Below are positions 9,498 through 18,744 of a stretch of 64,000 nucleotides of DNA, one piece after another; the first letter of the stretch is position 1; each line of letters starts with the position of its first letter. Source of the DNA: Rubripirellula reticaptiva. GTDB lineage: Bacteria; Planctomycetota; Planctomycetia; Pirellulales; Pirellulaceae. The stretch covers positions 839,927 to 903,926 of the forward strand of contig NZ_SJPX01000006.1 in assembly GCF_007860175.1 (NCBI RefSeq), read 5' to 3'. Both the position numbers and the translations under genes were made by a program. The notes beneath the pieces are model-generated. The model was given only the letters and a program-made list of their open reading frames with translations, was not told where the DNA came from and searched no databases.

Positions 9498-10934
9498 ATG
9501 AAGAAGACTGCCCGGTCTCAAGCCAACAAGTTAGCCAAACAAGCCAAAGCGGATGCGTTAGCAACTGCCGAAGCAAACGGAAACGCTGTCGTCGACCCTA
9601 GCATCGACGAAACAACAGTCCCATCGCGCCGCAATTTCATCAAAGGCAGCGGCATGATGTTGGCGGGCGGAGCGATCGTTGGCGGCAACCTTGCGGTGGC
9701 GCGCGCGGCCCACGCTTATGGCAGCGATACTATCAAAATCGGATTGGTCGGATGTGGCGCACGTGGGACTGGCGCGGCGATCCAAGCACTCAATACTGCG
9801 GGCGGCGGAACAAGACTCGTTGCAATGGCGGATGTCTTTGAAAGCAGCATCCAAACCGCCTATCGCACGATCAACAGCAAACACCCGGACAAGGTCGATG
9901 TCGACGCGACCCGCTTTGTGGGATTTGACGCGTACCAGCAACTGCTAAAAACCGATTGTGATTTCGTCATCCTGGCGACACCACCCGGATTCCGACCGCT
10001 GCACTTCGAAGCCGCCGTCGATGCTGGAAAGCATGTCTTTATGGAGAAACCAGTCGCCACCGATGCACCGGGTGTTCGCCGTATCCTAGCGGCAAACGAA
10101 AAAGCCAAACAAAAAGGTCTAGGCGTTCAAGTCGGCCTGCAACGACATCACGAATTTCGGTATCGCGAGTGCATCGGAAAGTTGCAAGACGGTGCAATCG
10201 GCGACCTGATGTTCGGCCGCGCGTACTGGAATGGCGGCGGCGTTTGGGTGCGTCCGCGAACGCCCGAGCAAACGGAACTCGAGTATCAAGTCCGCAACTG
10301 GTATTACTTCAATTGGATTTGCGGAGACCACATCAACGAACAGCACGTTCACAATCTAGACGTAATCAACTGGCTGCTCGGTGAATATCCTATCGAAGCT
10401 CAAGGGCAGGGTGGACGCGAAGTTCGCAAGGGTACCGACCACGGGCAAATCTTTGATCACCACATGGTTGAATTTACCTACCCAAGCGGTTTCAAACTGT
10501 TGAGCCAATGCCGGCACATCCAGGGCTGCTGGAATAACGTCAGCGAGCATGTACACGGCAGTCGCGGAACATGCGATATCAGTGACGCTTTGATTCGCGA
10601 CCGGCAAGGGAACAAGATTTGGCAAAGCGACGCTAAGGAAACCAAGGGCGGCAAAGGGTGGCAGCAAGAACACCATGACTTTTTCGCGAGCCTGCGACGT
10701 GGCGAAACGCCGAACGAGGCCGATTACGGTGCGCTAAGCACAATGACGGCAATCATGGGCCGGATGGCTACCTACAGCGGCAAAGTGGTGAAGTGGGACG
10801 AGGCAATCAACTGCAAACAATCGCTGGCAAACGTTGACGCAATGTACAGCTTCGACGACACCGCTCCGGTGCAACTTGACGCCAACGGCCAATATCCGGT
10901 GGCGGTGCCTGGCAGCAAAGATAAGACTGTTTAG
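9498..10934 (+). CDS. Gfo/Idh/MocA-family oxidoreductase with Tat signal
   Basis: This is an NAD(P)-dependent sugar or inositol dehydrogenase-like protein of 478 aa. A twin-arginine signal is present (SRRNFIKGSG with R44-R45, then a hydrophobic stretch ending ARAAHA), so it is probably exported folded with its cofactor. The Rossmann motif IGLVGCGARGTG lies at residues 81-92 and the family motif EKPVATD near 183. The second domain carries GDHINEQHVHNLDVINW, the catalytic-region His/Asp cluster of this family. Planctomycetes encode many such Tat-exported paralogues; the individual substrate cannot be told. It is convergent with the RdgC-like gene, with a GC-rich hairpin between the two stops. 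Confidence 0.9.
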   Translation: MKKTARSQANKLAKQAKADALATAEANGNAVVDPSIDETTVPSRRNFIKGSGMMLAGGAIVGGNLAVARAAHAYGSDTIKIGLVGCGARGTGAAIQALNTAGGGTRLVAMADVFESSIQTAYRTINSKHPDKVDVDATRFVGFDAYQQLLKTDCDFVILATPPGFRPLHFEAAVDAGKHVFMEKPVATDAPGVRRILAANEKAKQKGLGVQVGLQRHHEFRYRECIGKLQDGAIGDLMFGRAYWNGGGVWVRPRTPEQTELEYQVRNWYYFNWICGDHINEQHVHNLDVINWLLGEYPIEAQGQGGREVRKGTDHGQIFDHHMVEFTYPSGFKLLSQCRHIQGCWNNVSEHVHGSRGTCDISDALIRDRQGNKIWQSDAKETKGGKGWQQEHHDFFASLRRGETPNEADYGALSTMTAIMGRMATYSGKVVKWDEAINCKQSLANVDAMYSFDDTAPVQLDANGQYPVAVPGSKDKTV

Positions 10935-10954
10935 GTGGACCGCACAGAACTAGC

Positions 10955-10986
10955 GGCGGCAATTCAGTCTTCACCGAACTGCCGCC
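10955..10986. terminator. Hairpin between convergent genes, possible terminator
   Basis: GGCGGCA (10955-10961) pairs with TGCCGCC (10980-10986), and after one mismatch TTC pairs with GAA. It lies between the stops at 10934 and 11024, where a shared terminator would be expected. No T-tract follows on either strand, so termination strength is uncertain. Confidence 0.4.
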
Positions 10987-11023
10987 GGGATACAAAGCTA
11001 CTCAGACTGGCAGCCTGTGAAAC

Positions 11024-12199
11024 TTAGGCTGCGGCTTTCTGGGCTGGTTTACCAGTCGAATTGAGCCACTTGGTGACCTTCTTGAGATCCTTTTTCCAGT
11101 CGGCGTCTACTCGGCGATCACAGAACGTGTGAAACAAGCCGTCGACGGTTTCGCTAAGAGTGCGGATGGCGTCGATGCGATCGTCGTCATCGAATTCCTC
11201 GTCGTCGTCCAGGTGAATTTTAGCGCCGCTGATGCCGAACGTTTCGGCTTGCAGAACAAGGTCGAACGTTCGTCCATCGCGAACCATGGTCATGCCCGTT
11301 TTGCGAGGCAATTTGCCTGACCGGATTGCCTGCATCGCTTCGGGCAACTTGACAGGCGATTCCGCCGTGATTGTTTCTTTCCCCGACTCGCCAAGCGGGC
11401 ATTCCAACGACAAAGTCTTCGCCAACATCAGCGTGACTTCGGATTCATCGGGCAACACGATCGTGTCGGATTCGTTTTCAAGCGTCCACCACAACCACAT
11501 CAAGAACTCGTTACCTAAAAAGTCGGGTGCTTGTGAGTGTTCGTTTGCCCATCCATGTCCAGTAGCCGTTTCACCGGTCACAAAACTGACTGGCTGTAGA
11601 TCGTCCAAGTCGGCAAAGCAATCAGCTTCGACGGACCAATCCTGAGCGATGATTCCTGCGCCGAGACGACGCAGTTCAACTTCGAAGGTTCTCTCCAATA
11701 GATCGGTGCAGTAGGCACTGGCGGTGCCCACCGATCCACCGAAATATAGCAATCCGTTGGAGTGATCCCAGAGCAGTGGGAACTGTTGCATGCGCCGATA
11801 CTTGCCCGATGCGGCTTCGACTTCACATCGCTGCTCGACTGCTTCTTTAGCTTCTTTGCGCTGTGATTTCGTCGCCACGCCCGACGGGCTGTCCTTGGCG
11901 TATCCAGCCAATTCCATTTGCAACCACGCAGCACGAATGGCTGCGGGAATCTGGTTCGTGTCAACGCGAACGCACAAATGTACGGCGTTGTTGATCAAAT
12001 TTTTATCGAGGTCAAAATCTTGATCAAAGAGATGATCGCCGCCCAAGAAGCCGACGTGAACATTTTCAGTGGAAGCACTCTCGTGCCGCCCGGCTGCGTT
12101 GTTGGCCAGAATTTCGATGTGTTCTTCACCGAACGTGTCCGCATCGAACCCAGCGACGCTGAACCTTTCGAAACCAAGACTTCCGCGTAGGAATGGCAT
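11024..12199 (-). CDS. RdgC-like protein (recombination-associated family), tentative
   Basis: This is a 391-aa cytoplasmic protein without signal or membrane segment. The order of blocks resembles RdgC, the nucleoid-associated exonuclease/RecA-modulating family: an N-terminal domain of about 110 residues, a lysine/glutamate helical segment (TKSQRKEAKEAVEQRCEVEA), a central block with LLWDHSNGLLYFGG resembling the MMWIDTVNGLIMVD region of E. coli RdgC, and a C-terminal block with FLGNEFLMWLWW. It is longer than E. coli RdgC (about 300 aa). ATG 12199 is preferred over the longer frame starting at 12244 because conserved-looking sequence begins with MPFLRGSLGFERF. It sits between a Gfo/Idh/MocA gene and a YihY-type gene, which gives no functional hint. 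The family is suggested from remembered motifs only. Confidence 0.5.
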   Translation of the reverse strand: MPFLRGSLGFERFSVAGFDADTFGEEHIEILANNAAGRHESASTENVHVGFLGGDHLFDQDFDLDKNLINNAVHLCVRVDTNQIPAAIRAAWLQMELAGYAKDSPSGVATKSQRKEAKEAVEQRCEVEAASGKYRRMQQFPLLWDHSNGLLYFGGSVGTASAYCTDLLERTFEVELRRLGAGIIAQDWSVEADCFADLDDLQPVSFVTGETATGHGWANEHSQAPDFLGNEFLMWLWWTLENESDTIVLPDESEVTLMLAKTLSLECPLGESGKETITAESPVKLPEAMQAIRSGKLPRKTGMTMVRDGRTFDLVLQAETFGISGAKIHLDDDEEFDDDDRIDAIRTLSETVDGLFHTFCDRRVDADWKKDLKKVTKWLNSTGKPAQKAAA

Positions 12200-12422
12200 T
12201 AACGATCCCGTTATCGTAGAGAAATTTGTGGGGAAACCGAACAAGGTGTCGTGTCGTTATCGACGCGAAAGGACCGATAGTTTGCCATGGCAAAACCAGC
12301 GATCACCACATGCCCACGCCGCACGACCGTTATCAATGCCCAGATTGCCACGGAATCGATCCAAATTGCCTGGACATTGGCTGCCGCGACGTCATTTCGC
12401 TGAAACGGCAAGAGCAACCTTA

Positions 12423-13937
12423 TTAGCCAAGATCGGCCAGCGTCGTTCCGCGAGCAGCCTCGCGTTCGGCTGTCTTTAATCTCGCCAGCGACTGCCAGGC
12501 CGGATGATCGCTGGTCGGGCGAATATGATGCGCAAGTTCAAGAATTTCAGTGACTTCGATTTTCGACGCGGGTCGCGAAAGCGTCAAAGAATCCGACTGG
12601 CCCGGTCCGCCGGCGACAAGTCGCAACAGCCCGGCTTCGACTAGTTGGTCGGTCATTTGATGAACGATCCGACCGCTCAATCCAATTCGGTCAGCAAGTT
12701 CCTGGTTGTCGAGCGTCGCGCCGGCCTCGAACGACGTTCCAATCTCACTCATGATCGGCAACATCCAATCTGGATCTCCAGGCGGCAACTCTATGTCGTC
12801 CCAAGATGTTCGATTCTCGGTTGGCGCTCCCATGGTTTGCAACGTGTAGGTCAGGATCAAGCCAAACAAGACAATCAGCCAGGTGATGTAGATCCAAAAC
12901 AGAAACAACGGAATCAGTCCAATCGAACCATAGATCCCGGTATAGGGAACGGCTTTGGCCACATAGATTTGAAATCCAAACTTTGCAAACTCCCACAATA
13001 ATGATCCGACAAGCGATCCGATCACCGCCGCCCTAACGCTGACACTAGTATTTGGCATCAACGCGTACAGCAGGAATAGCAACACCCAGCTTGCCATCAT
13101 CGACAGCAGATGGATCAGTACCAATCGAAAGTCCGATCCAGCGCCGATTTGTGAAAACCATTCCACCACCTGCCCCGACATGTACAGACTCATCGCCAAC
13201 AGCCCACTGCCGAGTGTGATGATCGACCAGTGAATGGCCAAACGAATATGGATTGGCCGTTTTGACGGTGCGTCGTAGATCTGGTTGAACAAGTGCTCGG
13301 TCGCGTTGGCGAGCGCGACCGCTGCATAGACGAATAACAGCAGACCGAATACGCCAATGGATTTGAAGTCGATCGACGCAACTTTCGCGGTCAATTCAGT
13401 CAACGTTCGGCGAATACTTGCTCGCGCTTGGCGAACCGATTCCTCGCGGACTTCTTCCTTGTTCTGAGCTTCACGTTCAGCCAACGAAATCGCTTCGTCG
13501 ATATCGATATTGATTCCGAGAATTGGATCTATTTCATTGCCGACATCGCCAATGATCTGCTTGCCGATCATTGGTTCTAGCGCCTCCTCGAGTTCCTCGG
13601 TGGGCTTGTGTCGTAGCACCAACACATCGTTGTCACCCGACCCGGGAATTTTGGGAACGCCAAAAAACGAATAGAGCTGGTTTTCGACTTGCCCTTGGAC
13701 CTCATCCAGACCACCGACAATGCGAAACATGACCAACCCCAGTACGACGACCGGGATCAGCGAAAAGATTGTTCGGTAGGTCAATTCCGCGGCCATACCT
13801 TCGGCCCGGTGTCGTTGCAATTGACGCCAGCAATGGGACGTCAAATCCCAGCCGCGCCGAATCCGGTGCTGTCGCGGCGACAGTTCGTCCGGTGAACCGC
13901 AACACACGTCAACGATGGAGTCTATCAATCGAGTCAT
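12423..13937 (-). CDS. YihY/BrkB (UPF0761) family inner-membrane protein
   Basis: This is a 504-aa polytopic membrane protein. The family signature is present: an amphipathic N-terminus (RRGWDLTSHCWRQLQRHRAEGMAAELTYRTIFSLIPVVVL) leading into the first helix, then about five further helices including GVFGLLLFVYAAVALANATEHLFNQIY and the LLWEFAKFGFQIYV segment. An insert of about 100 acidic residues between the first two helices and a C-terminal winged-helix-like extension (NQELADRIGLSGRIVHQMTDQLVEAGLLRLV) are additions found in larger family members. The old name ribonuclease BN is a misassignment for this family; its function is not established. No operon partner is obvious. Confidence 0.85.
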   Translation of the reverse strand: MTRLIDSIVDVCCGSPDELSPRQHRIRRGWDLTSHCWRQLQRHRAEGMAAELTYRTIFSLIPVVVLGLVMFRIVGGLDEVQGQVENQLYSFFGVPKIPGSGDNDVLVLRHKPTEELEEALEPMIGKQIIGDVGNEIDPILGINIDIDEAISLAEREAQNKEEVREESVRQARASIRRTLTELTAKVASIDFKSIGVFGLLLFVYAAVALANATEHLFNQIYDAPSKRPIHIRLAIHWSIITLGSGLLAMSLYMSGQVVEWFSQIGAGSDFRLVLIHLLSMMASWVLLFLLYALMPNTSVSVRAAVIGSLVGSLLWEFAKFGFQIYVAKAVPYTGIYGSIGLIPLFLFWIYITWLIVLFGLILTYTLQTMGAPTENRTSWDDIELPPGDPDWMLPIMSEIGTSFEAGATLDNQELADRIGLSGRIVHQMTDQLVEAGLLRLVAGGPGQSDSLTLSRPASKIEVTEILELAHHIRPTSDHPAWQSLARLKTAEREAARGTTLADLG

Positions 13938-14155
13938 CGAACACGCGAACCTTCGGCAACGGTTTACCGCACCACCAACGGGCTGGCGCTAACAACACTC
14001 CGAAGCTTACCCGACTTTGACAGATCGAGCATAGGCTGACTCGGCCCAGGAGGCTCAATGTCGTCGCTTAGTTTCCGAGCATCCCAATGGCCGGGCAACT
14101 CGCAGACTGGGCAGAGCCCCACAGGTCGTAGCCGGCCGCCGGCCCGCTAGAATCA

Positions 14156-14512
14156 CTAGGCCGCGCGGCGGATCGAATCGCCAAACTCGTCGCTTGACTC
14201 TTCTGCTGGTTTTGCAGTGGGCCGTGTCGGGATAGCCAGAATGGTGGGCGCACTGTGGTCGGTTTGGTCTTCCGAAGCCACGAAAGAATCGATTTCGTCG
14301 CCTCTCATCACGCAAGCGAGCTGATTGTCTTGGTCGAAGATTTTTAGCGTGTCTTCTTCGATAAACCAAACCGCATGATGGTTCGACGATCGAAAACGGC
14401 GTCCACAAAAGAATTCGTTGCGAATGAGTATCGATTCGGACTCAATCTCGCCACCCTCTGTCCAGCAAAGGAAGCACTCGCGGACGGTCGCCAATCGCTG
14501 AGAATTCGTCAT
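14156..14512 (-). CDS. Conserved-looking small hypothetical protein
   Basis: This is a 118-aa soluble protein. I do not recognise a named family. The N-terminal part has two Cys (RECFLCWTEGG) and a compact region with FCGRRFRSSNHHAVWF and EDTLKIFDQDNQLACVMRGDEI that reads like a small beta-rich domain; the last 35 residues are Ser/Glu/Pro-rich and probably disordered. It is divergent from hpt across about 330 bp. The call rests on good codon structure and the absence of any better frame. Confidence 0.55.
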   Translation of the reverse strand: MTNSQRLATVRECFLCWTEGGEIESESILIRNEFFCGRRFRSSNHHAVWFIEEDTLKIFDQDNQLACVMRGDEIDSFVASEDQTDHSAPTILAIPTRPTAKPAEESSDEFGDSIRRAA

Positions 14513-14841
14513 TCATTCAGATCAAAAGGTGGTACGTTTGCGACGGGATCTAGAGGTCCGTGACGTCGTTGCGAGCGCCGAAACCGAACGCCCACCCTCG
14601 AGTCATCGACCGTTTCACGCTCGCACCATCACTCCATCTGGCATTGTCGGCATGTGGGGCCCAAACTACGCAAATTGAACCCACTTTGTGCATTTTGCCT
14701 TCACCTGAAGCCATTGCCCGGCTCTCACTGATCGAGATTACGTTTAGAATTGGTATTCGAGAGCTCTCCACCCTCGGCGGTGCGATTGGGAACCACCTCA
14801 CAGCCTTGCTAGCTATTAGTCAAAATCGAAAGTTGATCCGA
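14513..14841. other. Divergent intergenic region before hpt
   Basis: These 329 bp separate the small hypothetical gene (leftward) from hpt (rightward). The hpt frame is open across most of it without a convincing earlier start, and the residues it would add do not resemble the family. A TAGAAT (14745-14750) could serve as a -10 box, but no matching -35 lies at proper spacing. No hairpin or other gene was seen. Confidence 0.4.
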
Positions 14842-15384
14842 ATGCGTATCCTGTTAGACGAAGCTCAATTAACAGAGGGGGTCGAACGACTGGCGACGGA
14901 AATCGACCACCACTTCGGCGACCGTCCGTTGACTGTGATCGCCATCATGACTGGATCATTGGTGTTGTTCGCGGATTTGATTCGTCGGCTGTCGATGCCT
15001 CAACGAGTCGGCGTGGTTCAAGCGTCGAGCTACCGCGGTGGATTGAAGTCTGGCGATTTAACGGTGGACGCGAAGATGCTGATTGATGTAGCCGGCCGAG
15101 ACGTTTTGCTAGTCGATGACATCTTCGACACCGGAAAGACGCTGGATCGGCTCAGTGGAATGATGAGCGAGTTTGGCGCCGCGTCGGTAAAGACGGCGGT
15201 GCTGCTGCACAAACGAACGGATCACATCGTTGAGCTACGACCTGATTTCAAGGCGTTCGAGATTCCGGACGAGTTTGTAGTTGGCTACGGGCTGGACTTC
15301 ATGGATATGTATCGCAACCTGCCGTATCTAGCGATCCTTGAACCTCACGAGATCGAGCAAACGGCGGCGGAAGCAAAATCGTGA
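14842..15384 (+). CDS. hpt: Hypoxanthine phosphoribosyltransferase
   Basis: Hpt converts hypoxanthine or guanine plus PRPP to IMP or GMP in purine salvage. The 180-aa protein from ATG 14842 has the family length and blocks: IAIMTGSLVLFADLIRRL, the flexible loop ASSYRGGLKSG, and the PRPP-binding loop VLLVDDIFDTGKTL at residues 88-101, then FVVGYGLDFMDMYRNLPYLAIL, the C-terminal signature. The upstream in-frame extension is rejected because it lacks family similarity. The stop TGA overlaps the GTG start of a glycosyltransferase gene (GTGA), so translation of the two is likely coupled. Confidence 0.93.
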   Translation: MRILLDEAQLTEGVERLATEIDHHFGDRPLTVIAIMTGSLVLFADLIRRLSMPQRVGVVQASSYRGGLKSGDLTVDAKMLIDVAGRDVLLVDDIFDTGKTLDRLSGMMSEFGAASVKTAVLLHKRTDHIVELRPDFKAFEIPDEFVVGYGLDFMDMYRNLPYLAILEPHEIEQTAAEAKS

Positions 15385-16625
15385 GCCGTCGGCGGGTGCT
15401 GTTGATCGGCCGCCATTTCTGGCCACATGGATCCATCGATTCGGCTGCGTTCCTGTTTCAGCTTGCCTGTGGACTTCACCGCCGAGATATCTCAGTCGAG
15501 GTCTGCACGCCTCGCTACGCGACCTCGTGGCCAGAAAAATACTGGCTGCGAGAAATCCCGGTCCACCGGCCTGCTCCGCCGCCCCGAAGCGACTGGTCGA
15601 TCGGACGTTACACCCGCCATCTGACTCAGTGGATTCGGTCGCAAGGTGATGCCTACGACCTGGTATTGGTCGACGCGATCCGAGAAGAAGCGATTGCGGC
15701 AATCGAAGCTTCGCGATTGACGGGTACCGCAACGATGCTGCGTTATTCGGGGTGGGGAAAACAATCCGACAGCGAATACTGGAAAACCACTCGCGGCGCA
15801 CGCCGGTGCGGAACGATCGGAAAGATGGCGGACACGGTGATCGCGAAAAGCGCGGCCTGCAATCGCGCGCTGCTGACCGATCGATACTCGGCAGAACGAA
15901 TCGTCCGCATTCAACCCGGTTTTTCGGCTGGACCAATCACGTCCGAATCGAACCGTGAAAGTGCGCGTCGATCTTTGGCCACCGCCAACTCAGATTTGCG
16001 GACCAATCCGGACACTATCGTCGCTCTCTGTAACGCTCCGATGACTCGCGATGGCGGCATCCAGGACTTGGTCCACGCGACCTATCGCATGATCGACAGG
16101 CATCCAAACTTAGCAGTCTGGTTCATTGGCGATGGTCCACGCCGCGATTGGATCTACGAACATTTGAAAGCGGATGGCGTTCGCGCATCAATCGCGATGC
16201 CAGGCTCTTTCGTCGACACTGACGAAATTTATGCGGCGGCCGACATTTACTTTCAAACCGACGAATCAGGCCTAGATCACTTTTTGCCAACGGCTGTTTC
16301 CGCCGAATTGCCGATCATTGCCGTTGAATCCGAATCGGTTCGATCGATTTTGGTAGGATCAGTTGTCGACACATCCGAACAAGATGGGCCATCGAATTGG
16401 GTCCAGTGGATCAAGGATCCCTCGCCCACGAACTATGTTGAATCGGTGTCGCAAGTTTTGAACCATCTACCAGATTATCGTAACCGCTCGGCAAAGATGC
16501 GTCGTCACTGGTTGCGAAGCCGGCCGATCTCGGCGACCATCGACGCCTATATCGACACGATCGAGCGTACGATTTCGCGAAAGAAAGGATCCAACCGTGG
16601 GGCGACGGACGAGGCAGCATCATGA
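15381..16625 (+). CDS. Glycosyltransferase, GT4-like
   Basis: This is a 414-aa cytoplasmic, probably membrane-associated glycosyltransferase with the GT-B arrangement. The N-terminal domain begins RVLLIGRHFWPHGSIDS, as in GT4 enzymes, and the C-terminal domain has a nucleotide-sugar site with VWFIGDGPRRDWIYEHL followed by PGSFVDTDEIYAAADIYFQTDESG. The usual C-terminal E-x7-E motif is degenerate here (DESGLDHFLPTAVSAELP), so activity is less certain than for the next gene. The start is GTG within the hpt stop, and the 3' end overlaps the next glycosyltransferase by ATGA. The order hpt-GT-GT suggests one transcript; the sugar and acceptor are unknown. Confidence 0.8.
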   Translation: MSRRRVLLIGRHFWPHGSIDSAAFLFQLACGLHRRDISVEVCTPRYATSWPEKYWLREIPVHRPAPPPRSDWSIGRYTRHLTQWIRSQGDAYDLVLVDAIREEAIAAIEASRLTGTATMLRYSGWGKQSDSEYWKTTRGARRCGTIGKMADTVIAKSAACNRALLTDRYSAERIVRIQPGFSAGPITSESNRESARRSLATANSDLRTNPDTIVALCNAPMTRDGGIQDLVHATYRMIDRHPNLAVWFIGDGPRRDWIYEHLKADGVRASIAMPGSFVDTDEIYAAADIYFQTDESGLDHFLPTAVSAELPIIAVESESVRSILVGSVVDTSEQDGPSNWVQWIKDPSPTNYVESVSQVLNHLPDYRNRSAKMRRHWLRSRPISATIDAYIDTIERTISRKKGSNRGATDEAAS

Positions 16626-17713
16626 CCCAGCGCATCGTGCAAATCATCCCGACGATGGATCGCGGCGGCGCTGAAAAACAGCTCTGCCTGCTCGCCGAAC
16701 ACCTGCCGCGTGATCAGTTCGACGTGCACGTCGTGCTGCTGACCCACGACGGGCCTCGCAGCCAGAGCCTTCGTGATGCTGACATTCCTGTCACCGTGAT
16801 CGGCAAACGATTCAAAGCCGATCCGTCAGCCTTGTTTCGATTGCGTCGCGAGTTGATGCGACTGAAACCCGATGCAGTCCACACTTGGCTCTTTGCCGCC
16901 AACAGTTTTGGCCGCGCCGCGGCTCGATGGGCCGGCGTTCGAAAAATCTTCGCCAGTGAACGATGCGTTGACCCGTGGAAGACGTCGGCTCACTTGATGA
17001 TTGATCGAACGCTGGCAAAGCGAACGAATGCGATCACGACCAACAGTACAGGCGTCCGCGATTTCTACGTGGGACACGGAATCGATCGCGATCTGTTTCG
17101 AATCATCCCCAACGGCATCCCGCCGCGAAAGACTTCTTCGATCGATCGCGACGAAGCGTTTTCTCGGTTAAAAGTTGAGTCCGATCGAAAGCTAATCCTA
17201 GCGGTGGGACGACTGTGGCCGCAAAAACGTTATCGAGATTTGATTTGGGCGGCCGAATTGACGGGAACCGTACGAGAAGACACGACGTTAGTGATCATCG
17301 GCGATGGGCCTCAGTCGGGTGAGCTGCTGCGACATCGCGACGCCGTCACGACGCCCCAACGAGTTCGGTTTGCCGGTCAACGAGATGACGTTTCGGATCT
17401 GTTGCCGCATGCCGATGCGTTTTGGATTGGAAGCGAATATGAAGGGCAAAGCAATTCGGTGATCGAAGCGATGCAGGCGGGCGTACCGGTCATCGCAAGC
17501 GATATCCCAGGTAACCGCGATCTCGTCGTCAGCGGCCAAACCGGGATGCTGGTCAAGCTCGGGGACACCGCAGACTTTGCCCGCCAAACGATCGAACTGT
17601 TCAACGAGAAAGCGACTGCCGATCAACTGGGTGACGCAGCGAAACAGAGAATCGCGACCGAGTTCACAGTGGAAAAAATGGTTCAATCTCATGCTGATTT
17701 GTACGAGAATTAG
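16622..17713 (+). CDS. Glycosyltransferase family 4
   Basis: This is a 363-aa GT-B retaining glycosyltransferase. The N-terminus IVQIIPTMDRGGAEKQLCLLAEHL is the standard GT4 acceptor-domain opening. The C-terminal domain shows LILAVGRLWPQKRYRDLIWA, LVIIGDGPQSGELL and the E-x7-E motif EGQSNSVIE (residues 274-282) followed by AMQAGVPVIASDIPGNRDLV, which binds the nucleotide-sugar. It overlaps the preceding glycosyltransferase by four bases (ATGA), indicating translational coupling. The pair probably acts in successive steps of a surface glycan or glycolipid; this is inferred from gene order only. Confidence 0.9.
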   Translation: MTQRIVQIIPTMDRGGAEKQLCLLAEHLPRDQFDVHVVLLTHDGPRSQSLRDADIPVTVIGKRFKADPSALFRLRRELMRLKPDAVHTWLFAANSFGRAAARWAGVRKIFASERCVDPWKTSAHLMIDRTLAKRTNAITTNSTGVRDFYVGHGIDRDLFRIIPNGIPPRKTSSIDRDEAFSRLKVESDRKLILAVGRLWPQKRYRDLIWAAELTGTVREDTTLVIIGDGPQSGELLRHRDAVTTPQRVRFAGQRDDVSDLLPHADAFWIGSEYEGQSNSVIEAMQAGVPVIASDIPGNRDLVVSGQTGMLVKLGDTADFARQTIELFNEKATADQLGDAAKQRIATEFTVEKMVQSHADLYEN

Positions 17714-17752
17714 ACTTCCGGAATCTCTGGCCAACGCATCTCTACGCACGTG

Positions 17753-18091
17753 CTAGCTCGGAAGCACATGCAGACCGTCGGGGCCGATCATCAGCGGCTC
17801 GGCGGCGATCACTGCGTCCATGGGAATTGAACCATAGACGTGCGGAAACAGATCTCCCCCTCGCGACGGTTCAAATCGCAGCATTTCGTCCAACTGTTCC
17901 CCGTCGACTGTGACCAACATCAGTTCAGTCTGACCGACAAAGTGACGAGCGAGAGTTTCGGCGACCTGTTCTGGCAAGGACAAGTGGATGAAGCCGTCGA
18001 CGAGATCGATTCCATGTCCGGCAAAAAAGCCTGCTTCGGTTGCCGATTCCCAAACCGGCTTCGGTACAACCTTAAAAAGAATCGATGCCAT
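17753..18091 (-). CDS. DUF952 family protein
   Basis: This 112-aa protein matches the DUF952 pattern: ILFKVVPKPVWESA at the start, GIDLVDGFIHLSLPEQVAETLARHF in the middle, then LMLVTVDGEQLDEMLRFEPS and FPHVYGSIPMDAVIAAEPL. Family members are small ADP-ribosyltransferase-fold proteins of unsettled function. ATG 18091 gives the usual family length; the longer open frame up to 18301 adds unrelated residues and runs into the opposite gene's region. It is divergent from the sigma-factor gene at 18229. Confidence 0.85.
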   Translation of the reverse strand: MASILFKVVPKPVWESATEAGFFAGHGIDLVDGFIHLSLPEQVAETLARHFVGQTELMLVTVDGEQLDEMLRFEPSRGGDLFPHVYGSIPMDAVIAAEPLMIGPDGLHVLPS

Positions 18092-18228
18092 TGGATGTTT
18101 GCCTAATTGAGGTGAAAGATTCGCGTGTTTTTGAGAATGTTTGAGATCGTCCACCCTCGGTGGCATCCTTGCAGTAGATCGGTCCGACACACACTGGCCT
18201 AATTCAGCGGAATCGAAACGAGACCGAC

Positions 18229-18744
18229 TTGATCGACGCAGCCACTCTAACGCAGATTTGGAACCAGCATGCCAGCCGCTTGTTGTTGGTCGCTCGATCA
18301 ATTGCTGGCCCTGGTCGCACTCCTTTGGCCGAAGACGCCGTTCAAGAAGCTTACGTCATACTCGCTGTTCAAGACAAATTACCAAACGATCCGTTAGCAT
18401 GGCTAGTTTGTGTCGTTCGGAATCAAATTCTGCAATCGATTCGCTCAGGTGTCAGGCGTGACCTTCGCGAATCGATTTTAACAAACAAGCCTTGGTTCGA
18501 ACCAGACTTGCATGAAAAACTGGACGCTGAAGACGTCACCACTGCGATGATGAAACTGTCTTCACCGGGGCGTGAGATCATCGTCATGCATTTGTGGGGT
18601 GAAATGTCGTTCGATTCGATTGGCGAGGTCTTAGAAATCTCGCGAGCAACAGCCCATCGTCGCTACACCGCTGGGATGCAGATCTTAAGACAACAATTTT
18701 CAGGTGATCGTGATCCCCAATCCATGCGTGCGTGCAATGAATGA
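18229..18744 (+). CDS. Sigma-70 family ECF-type RNA polymerase sigma factor
   Basis: This 171-aa protein has the two-domain layout of extracytoplasmic-function sigma factors. Region 2 (about residues 8-75) includes AEDAVQEAYVILAVQDKLPNDPLAWL and the promoter-melting segment VCVVRNQILQSIRS. Region 4 (about 105-155) has REIIVMHLWGEMSFDSIGEVLEISRATAHRRY, the -35-recognising helix-turn-helix. The start is TTG. The stop overlaps the start of the next gene by eight bases, and three further genes follow with overlaps, so this is the head of a four-gene operon whose products are probably membrane-bound or exported. Typically such an operon is autoregulated and the next gene is the regulator. Confidence 0.88.
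   Translation: MIDAATLTQIWNQHASRLLLVARSIAGPGRTPLAEDAVQEAYVILAVQDKLPNDPLAWLVCVVRNQILQSIRSGVRRDLRESILTNKPWFEPDLHEKLDAEDVTTAMMKLSSPGREIIVMHLWGEMSFDSIGEVLEISRATAHRRYTAGMQILRQQFSGDRDPQSMRACNE

Noticed and set aside
12226..12426. 66-codon plus-strand open frame with four Cys in CPDCHGIDPNCLDIGC
   Set aside because: It bridges the gap between two leftward genes, overlaps both ends and has no ribosome-binding site; the Cys pattern is not a known finger.
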